Origin: Flavobacteriales bacterium
Lineage (GTDB): Bacteria; Bacteroidota; Bacteroidia; Flavobacteriales; PHOS-HE28
Length of the DNA: 21,318 nucleotides
Assembly (NCBI GenBank): GCA_008016945.1
Contig: SSGN01000074.1
Coordinates: forward strand, 1 to 21,318
Direction: 5' to 3'
The first letter of the stretch is position 1, and the number at the start of each line of letters is the position of its first letter. Of the stretch, positions 16,854 to 21,318 are shown piece after piece. The notes beneath the pieces are model-generated. The model was not told where the DNA came from. It did not search any database and was given only the letters and a program-made list of their open reading frames with translations. The translations under genes and the position numbers were made by a program.

Positions 16854-17826
16854 CCGTTCCGGCTGATCCGGCGGATGGCATCGATCGCCTCCATCGTGGC
16901 GATCGCGTCGGTTCCGCCGGTCACCGGTCGGGCCTGGCCGCGCATGACCGACACGACGTGGTCCATCTGTTCCTCGTAGGAACTGGGCCCGGAAATATCG
17001 ATCACCTCTGCCTCCCCGCCTCGCACCACGCGCAGCTTGCCCGACCGCGCGGCCAGGACGAAGCCTTCGATTTCCAGCGTCCCGCGCGTGCCGGTGATAT
17101 GCAGCGTGGTCGCCGGGGCGGCGCAATCCATCGCGCAGCCGAATTCCGCCTCGACCTGCCCGAAGCGCAGGTGGGCCGTGGTTGCGGCATCGACCCCTTC
17201 CGGGACCATCCGGGCCTGCGCTGCGATCACTTCCGGTTCGCTGCCAAGCAGCAGGCGCAGCGCGTGGACGCCGTAGCAGCCAAGGTCCATCAGCGCCCCG
17301 CCGCCAAGCGCCGAATCCCAGCGCGGCTCGCCGGCCTTGCGCGGAATGGGGTATTCCACGCGGGCCCTGGCGGACACCGGATCGCCGATCGCGCCCGCGC
17401 GGAGCAGTCGTTCCGCTTCCCGGATCAGGCGATGAAAGCGGTAGTGATAGCCTTCGAGCAGAAGCGTTCCCGCCGCGGCAGCGGCATCGACCATCGCGCG
17501 GGCCTCGGCCGCATTGGCTGCGAAGGGCTTCTCGCACAGGACCGCCTTGCCGTGGCGGGCGGCCGCGACTGCCCATTCGCAATGCAGCGAAGGGGGCAGG
17601 GCAATGTAGACCAGGTCGACGTCGTCGCGGGCCAGCAGATCGGCATAGCTTGCGGCGGCGCAGGCAAGCCTTCCTGCGCGGCGATCTCGTCCGCGCGCGC
17701 GGGCTCGCGTGCGGCGATGGCGGTGAGGCGCACGTCCGGGCGGCGCCTTGCGGGTTCGGCGATCGCCAGGGGGACGATCCGGGCCGCTCCCAGAACCCCG
17801 ATGCGGATTGGCGGCAGCTCAGTCAT
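16847..17826 (-). pseudogene. Gfo/Idh/MocA-family oxidoreductase with a frameshift
   Basis: The gene starts at ATG 17826 with IRIGVLGAARIVPLAIAEP, an N-terminal Rossmann motif, and reads well to about AAQEGL near 17668. The correct continuation (ASYADLLARDDVDLVYIALP, then VLCEKPFAAN and EGYHYRFHRLI) is in another frame and runs to the TGA at 16847. Adding one base near 17662-17670 (for example a second C in GGCTT) restores a 326-aa protein, the normal size of the family. As given, the gene is broken. The family contains NAD(P)-dependent sugar and glycoside dehydrogenases with the EKP motif; substrate here is unknown. The start overlaps the end of the upstream GHL6-like gene by 8 bp, so it is the last gene of a three-gene operon. 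Confidence 0.88.
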
Positions 17827-19909
17827 GGTCGATCTCCGCGATCATCATCTCGGTGAAGGGCGGCAGGTCGAAATGGACATCCCGCCCGTCCGTTCCGAAC
17901 GGCAAGGTCGCCCCTCCCGAGCGCAGGCGGATCGCCTGGCAGCGCGAGCCATCGGGCAGCTTCACGCGGACCCTGGTCTGCGGGACAGTCAGCGCGGGAT
18001 CCGAGGCGGCCATGTGCAGGAACATCAGCGTGATCCGGCCCGGTCGGGCGAAGCCGCTGAACCAGACATCGGGGTGCGCATCGGCCGACAGTTCCGGGTC
18101 CGGCGCCAGCTGGCGGATCAGGGCGATGAAGGCGGCTTCATGCTCGGGCGTCTCTCCGGCCTCGATGTCGAAGGCACTGTAGATCGCCAGCCCGCGCCCG
18201 GCCTGATGGCGCAGGATCACCGGGTCGGCGGTGCGCTGCCACGGCGGCGAGGCATGGATGGTCGACCACTGCCGATCCTGCGCCGTGCCCCGCGCCGGAT
18301 AGGCGTAGGGCAGGGTCCGGGTGGCGAGGATTTCGGCGCCGGGGCTGGCGGCAATGCGCAGTGCGCCGGTGCGCCGGTCGGCGGCGCAGACCTGGGTCAG
18401 CGGCCGGCGCAATTCGGGCAGGGCATCGGATTCGGCGTAGAGCATCGCCCCTTCCTCATCGCCCAGCGCGGTGCAGCCGAACAGGTCGCCAAGGCCGAAC
18501 CGGCCCGTGCTGTCGAGCGATGTCGAGCGACTGGCGTAGAGCCTGCCGCCGCCCTGCACATAGGCACGGATGGCCTCCTGTTCGTCCGCTTCCAGCGTTT
18601 CGACATTGGGCAGGATCAGCACCGGCCAGCGCGCAAGCTGGTCCAGCGCCCTGCGGGTGGCCACGCCGAAGGGAATGTGGGCGCACTGCAAGGCCCGGGC
18701 CGCCCCAAGCAGGGCCGCCGAATGGGGGTAGTCGGCCAGGCTTGAGGCCGGAGCCTGGCCGATCGGGCGCGGCGCGTCCCAGCGGCTCGCCTTGGATCGG
18801 TCGCTGCAATAGAGCGCGACCGGCTCGATTGCCTCGCCCAGTTCGCCCGGATCGTGTTCCAGCAGGGCGGCAAAGGCGTCGTGCGTGCGCTCAACCGCCA
18901 GCGGGTCGATGCGGCCATCGGGATCGATCGCCAGGATCGCGAGGAAGGCGTTGTCCGCGCTCAGCGCCGCCAGCGCCTTGCGGCGCAGCGTGGCGGCGGG
19001 GTGCAGGCGGGTGTGCTGGGTCAGGTCGGTGCCTACGGTGGACATGTATTCCGCCGGGCGCAGCGGCGTTGCCGCGCGCAGCAGGCGATTGATCAGCAAT
19101 TGTTCGCGGGTGCCGCCGTGAAAATCGCCGCCCAGGAAATCGTGCCCGTCGATGCTGTCTAAGCTGACCCCGCGCGTCCAGTTGGACAGGCCGAGCGCGA
19201 AATTGTGATAGACCTCCATTTCGGGCCGCGCCGTCTTTACCCGGCCGCGTAGGTCGCGCGCGAACTGCGCCAGCCAGGCCTCGCGGCGGGCCTGGAAGCG
19301 GCACCAGTCCGGATCGTTCCAGTCGACCGTGGCGGGAATTTCCGCGCCCGTCTCCTGGCGGTAGCGCGCCTCGCACGAAGGGCAGGTGCAGACCCCGTTC
19401 CACCACACCATGTCAAAGAACATCGCATCGACCGGATAGGCCAGGATCTCGTCGATCTGGGCATCGGCAAAGGCGCGGTAGGCCGGGTGGTTGAGGCAGA
19501 CGATGCCATAGCGTTCGCGGGGCAGCACGCCCACGCTGGCGGGCGCGGCGGGTGCCAGGCGCCAGTCCGGATGGTCCTGCCAGACCTGGTTGTTGAAATT
19601 GACGCTATAATAGGCGCAGGTCGCCAGCCCGCCCGCGCGCAGGGCGGTCAAGGCCTCGCCCGCCAGGTCGCGCTGCGCCGCGGCGCGGTGACGCTGGCCG
19701 ACCGTGGTCGGGTAAAAGCACAGGCCGACATGGTTCTGGAAATAGAGCATGGCCGCGTCCGCGCCGGTGCGGATCGTGGCTGCGGCAAGCTCTGCCGGAT
19801 CGAACCTGCTCAGGAACGCCGGATCCCAATCCGGGATATGCATGTCGATCAGCAGACGGCGGCGGCTCTGACGATAGCGGGCGCCGCTGGGCGGCGGTGG
19901 CTGGATCAT
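17819..19909 (-). CDS. Putative glycoside hydrolase, GHL6/GH42-like
   Basis: A 696-aa protein with no signal peptide. The N-terminal half looks like a TIM barrel of the GHL6 (hypothetical glycosyl hydrolase 6) type: MLYFQNHVGLCFYPT, YYSVNFNNQVW, then FFDMVWW with D166 as a possible catalytic residue, and a cysteine cluster VCTCPSCEARY (C174, C176, C179) like the metal-binding cysteines of GH42 enzymes. The middle (~400-560) resembles a beta-galactosidase trimerisation / glutamine-amidotransferase-like domain (VLILPNVETLEADEQEAI), followed by a beta domain. ATG 19909 overlaps the TGA of the upstream cupin gene (ATGA). Activity is not known; cleavage of a rhamnose-containing glycoside is a context-based guess. 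Membership of GHL6 is from motif recall and has moderate certainty. Confidence 0.7.
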   Translation of the reverse strand: MIQPPPPSGARYRQSRRRLLIDMHIPDWDPAFLSRFDPAELAAATIRTGADAAMLYFQNHVGLCFYPTTVGQRHRAAAQRDLAGEALTALRAGGLATCAYYSVNFNNQVWQDHPDWRLAPAAPASVGVLPRERYGIVCLNHPAYRAFADAQIDEILAYPVDAMFFDMVWWNGVCTCPSCEARYRQETGAEIPATVDWNDPDWCRFQARREAWLAQFARDLRGRVKTARPEMEVYHNFALGLSNWTRGVSLDSIDGHDFLGGDFHGGTREQLLINRLLRAATPLRPAEYMSTVGTDLTQHTRLHPAATLRRKALAALSADNAFLAILAIDPDGRIDPLAVERTHDAFAALLEHDPGELGEAIEPVALYCSDRSKASRWDAPRPIGQAPASSLADYPHSAALLGAARALQCAHIPFGVATRRALDQLARWPVLILPNVETLEADEQEAIRAYVQGGGRLYASRSTSLDSTGRFGLGDLFGCTALGDEEGAMLYAESDALPELRRPLTQVCAADRRTGALRIAASPGAEILATRTLPYAYPARGTAQDRQWSTIHASPPWQRTADPVILRHQAGRGLAIYSAFDIEAGETPEHEAAFIALIRQLAPDPELSADAHPDVWFSGFARPGRITLMFLHMAASDPALTVPQTRVRVKLPDGSRCQAIRLRSGGATLPFGTDGRDVHFDLPPFTEMMIAEIDHD

Positions 19910-21168
19910 GCGCGGTGCGCTCCCACCTCGGGCGCGTCGGGATCGGCATCGGGGCCGAAGTATCGCAGCAGCACCAGTGGTTCGGTGGATGAGCTGTTGG
20001 TATAGGTCACCCCGGCGCGCGCCGCCTCCCATGACACGAAATACTCATCGTGGGTCAGTTCGTGGAACCCGATCATGGTCGGCGATTTCAGCGGCTGGCC
20101 ATTGGCGCTGCCTTCACCCTGGACGACGATGAAGCTGGTCGCGCCCGGATCGACGATCGTGCAGGTGCGGCCCGGCGCGACGGTCAGTTCGCGCGCGCTG
20201 AACCACTGCCGTCCCGCGACCCGGCCATAGACCACCCAGCGGTCCTGATAGCCAAGCGCCGCGGTATCGCCGACCGGGACGGGTTCGAGATAGTGATTGG
20301 CCTTGAAATCGGGATCGACATTGGCCTCCCAGTCAAGCTGGTCGATCAGGTAATCGAGATCCTCGGCATGCTCGGTCGGAACGTCCTTGACCAGCAGGTC
20401 GCGTCCGATCGTGCGCCCCTCGACGACGTTCTGGTAGAGCCCGAACACGTCGGAACCCCATTGCGGTTCATAGGTGCACAGCGATCCGGGCGCGTGCAGG
20501 ATGCCCGGGCCGACCAGCCAGCCGCTGCCCGGCTCCAGCCGGTATGCGGCGCTGTGGTTGAGAATGCGGTTGTCGCCGTCGTGCCAGCGGGCCAGCGACT
20601 GGCGCAGGTCTTCCTTGCGGGTGTCGGGGCTCAGCCCGAAGAAGGTATAGGGGAAGGCGTTGCGCTGCTGGTTCAGCTGGGGCGGGAAATAGTACCCCTC
20701 CGGCTTGCCCTCGCAGCCCACCTTCGCGGCGTATTCCGGCCCCTGGTGCATGTGCAGCGGGATCGGCCCCATGTTGTCGAAGAACTTGGAATAGACCGGC
20801 CAGCGGCCATATTCGCGCCACATCCGCTCACCGATCAGCGCTTCGCCGCGCTCGGCAACGGCATCGCGCAGGGTGAAGCGCTGGTCCCCGGAGATGACTT
20901 GGCTCAGCCCCTCGTCAGCGCGGCGGCCCTCGTTGGCGGCTTCGGTGGTCGATCCGAACCAGCGCTCGTCAATGCCGCCGCGCTCCAGTCCGAATGCATG
21001 GATGTCGCGCGGATCAAGCTTCAGCCGATAGCCGGGATGGAGGAACGAGCGCGGCACCCAGGTGGGCGCGAGACGGAGCAGGCCGTTACCTTCTTCCAGC
21101 GCCTTGTCGGTCGCCGGTCCGACCCCCGCCGTAAGTGCTTCAAGCTGACGGATATCGGTTCGTGCCAT
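19906..21168 (-). CDS. Cupin-type protein resembling class I phosphomannose isomerase
   Basis: A 420-aa protein. Metal-binding candidates are H139 and H141 in IPLHMHQGPEY, the nearby Glu, and H225 in VGPGILHAPGS, the arrangement seen in class I mannose-6-phosphate isomerases; FFDNMGPIP and the FPPQLNQQRNAFPY stretch are not typical of canonical ManA. A second cupin-like region lies near the C-terminus (APGRTCTIVDPGATSFIVV). It could be a sugar isomerase or a metal-dependent binding protein; no reaction can be assigned. ATG 21168 is preceded by GGAGG with 7 nt spacing, so the upstream in-frame ATG at 21234, which lies inside the operator, is rejected. First gene of the minus-strand operon, overlapping the next by 4 bp. 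Confidence 0.75.
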   Translation of the reverse strand: MARTDIRQLEALTAGVGPATDKALEEGNGLLRLAPTWVPRSFLHPGYRLKLDPRDIHAFGLERGGIDERWFGSTTEAANEGRRADEGLSQVISGDQRFTLRDAVAERGEALIGERMWREYGRWPVYSKFFDNMGPIPLHMHQGPEYAAKVGCEGKPEGYYFPPQLNQQRNAFPYTFFGLSPDTRKEDLRQSLARWHDGDNRILNHSAAYRLEPGSGWLVGPGILHAPGSLCTYEPQWGSDVFGLYQNVVEGRTIGRDLLVKDVPTEHAEDLDYLIDQLDWEANVDPDFKANHYLEPVPVGDTAALGYQDRWVVYGRVAGRQWFSARELTVAPGRTCTIVDPGATSFIVVQGEGSANGQPLKSPTMIGFHELTHDEYFVSWEAARAGVTYTNSSSTEPLVLLRYFGPDADPDAPEVGAHRA

Positions 21169-21218
21169 TTTCGTTCCTCCGTTCCTGACGCTGCAGCATG
21201 AACGCAGATGATCGTAAT

Positions 21219-21243
21219 GACAATAATAAATCAAAAACCATCA
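21219..21243 (-). promoter_or_regulatory. Candidate operator: 10-bp-phased repeats upstream of the cupin operon
   Basis: On the minus strand TGATG (21243-21239) and TGATT (21233-21229) are 10 bp apart, each inside TTTGAT, followed by TTGTC (21223-21219, degenerate) in phase. About 50 bp upstream of the cupin start. The remaining sequence to the right edge (21244-21318) shows no gene or signal I can name. Confidence 0.5.
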
Positions 21244-21318
21244 AACTTGAGCGAACTATAGAGTTCCCAGGCCATGTCAGGTTAAGTTTGGCCACCCGAG
21301 CTGCGCCCCGCCAGAGGT

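Noticed and set aside
17425..17826. Separate 133-aa protein
   Set aside because: Only its first ~50 residues are family-like; the rest is out-of-frame translation after the frameshift in the oxidoreductase gene.
16958..18745. 595-codon plus-strand open frame across the oxidoreductase and GHL6-like genes
   Set aside because: Composition of a shadow frame; the minus strand carries the recognised genes even though one is frameshifted.

Overview
The window is a GC-rich alphaproteobacterial locus, most likely from a sphingomonad (Novosphingobium/Sphingomonas type). The clues are a long OMC-less TonB-dependent receptor ending in Phe, a GPH-family sugar symporter, and the RhaI / fused RhaEW / DeoR style of L-rhamnose catabolism. 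It reads as one L-rhamnose and rhamnoside utilisation locus of about 21 kb. No RNA genes, CRISPR arrays, insertion sequences or phage genes were seen.

Layout. (1) 1-1776, minus: an FGGY rhamnulokinase-like gene overlapping (ATGA) the 5' part of an L-lactate dehydrogenase gene (lldD) that runs off the left edge. (2) 1866-6372, plus: fused rhamnulose-1-phosphate aldolase/lactaldehyde dehydrogenase (RhaEW type), L-rhamnose isomerase (rhaI) and an HSL-type esterase, closed by a perfect 18-bp-stem terminator. (3) 6523-7887, minus: a GPH/MelB-type symporter. (4) 8262-13337, plus: a TonB-dependent receptor interrupted by an in-frame TAG, then a PhyH-type 2OG/Fe(II) oxygenase overlapping (GTGA) a class III aminotransferase. 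(5) 13447-14229, plus: a DeoR-family regulator. (6) 14364-16844, plus: a signal-less GH78 alpha-L-rhamnosidase. (7) 16847-21168, minus: a three-gene overlapping operon of cupin/phosphomannose-isomerase-like protein, GHL6/GH42-like putative glycosidase, and a Gfo/Idh/MocA oxidoreductase that carries a frameshift.

How it fits together (inference from families and context): rhamnosides cross the outer membrane through the TonB receptor and the inner membrane through the symporter, and are cleaved in the cytoplasm by GH78 with possible help from the esterase and the cupin/GHL6/oxidoreductase operon. L-rhamnose then goes through RhaI to rhamnulose, through the kinase to rhamnulose-1-phosphate, through the aldolase domain to DHAP plus L-lactaldehyde, through the SDR domain to L-lactate, and through LldD to pyruvate. 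The job of the oxygenase/aminotransferase pair is unknown.

The most striking non-coding signal is a shared motif upstream of all six transcription units: TGAYY-like pentamers repeated at 10-bp steps, always on the strand of the downstream gene. I propose this as the operator of the local DeoR regulator. Three gene models carry a single-base anomaly (no standard start in the kinase, amber codon in the receptor, frameshift in the oxidoreductase). These could be real decay or consensus errors in the source sequence.
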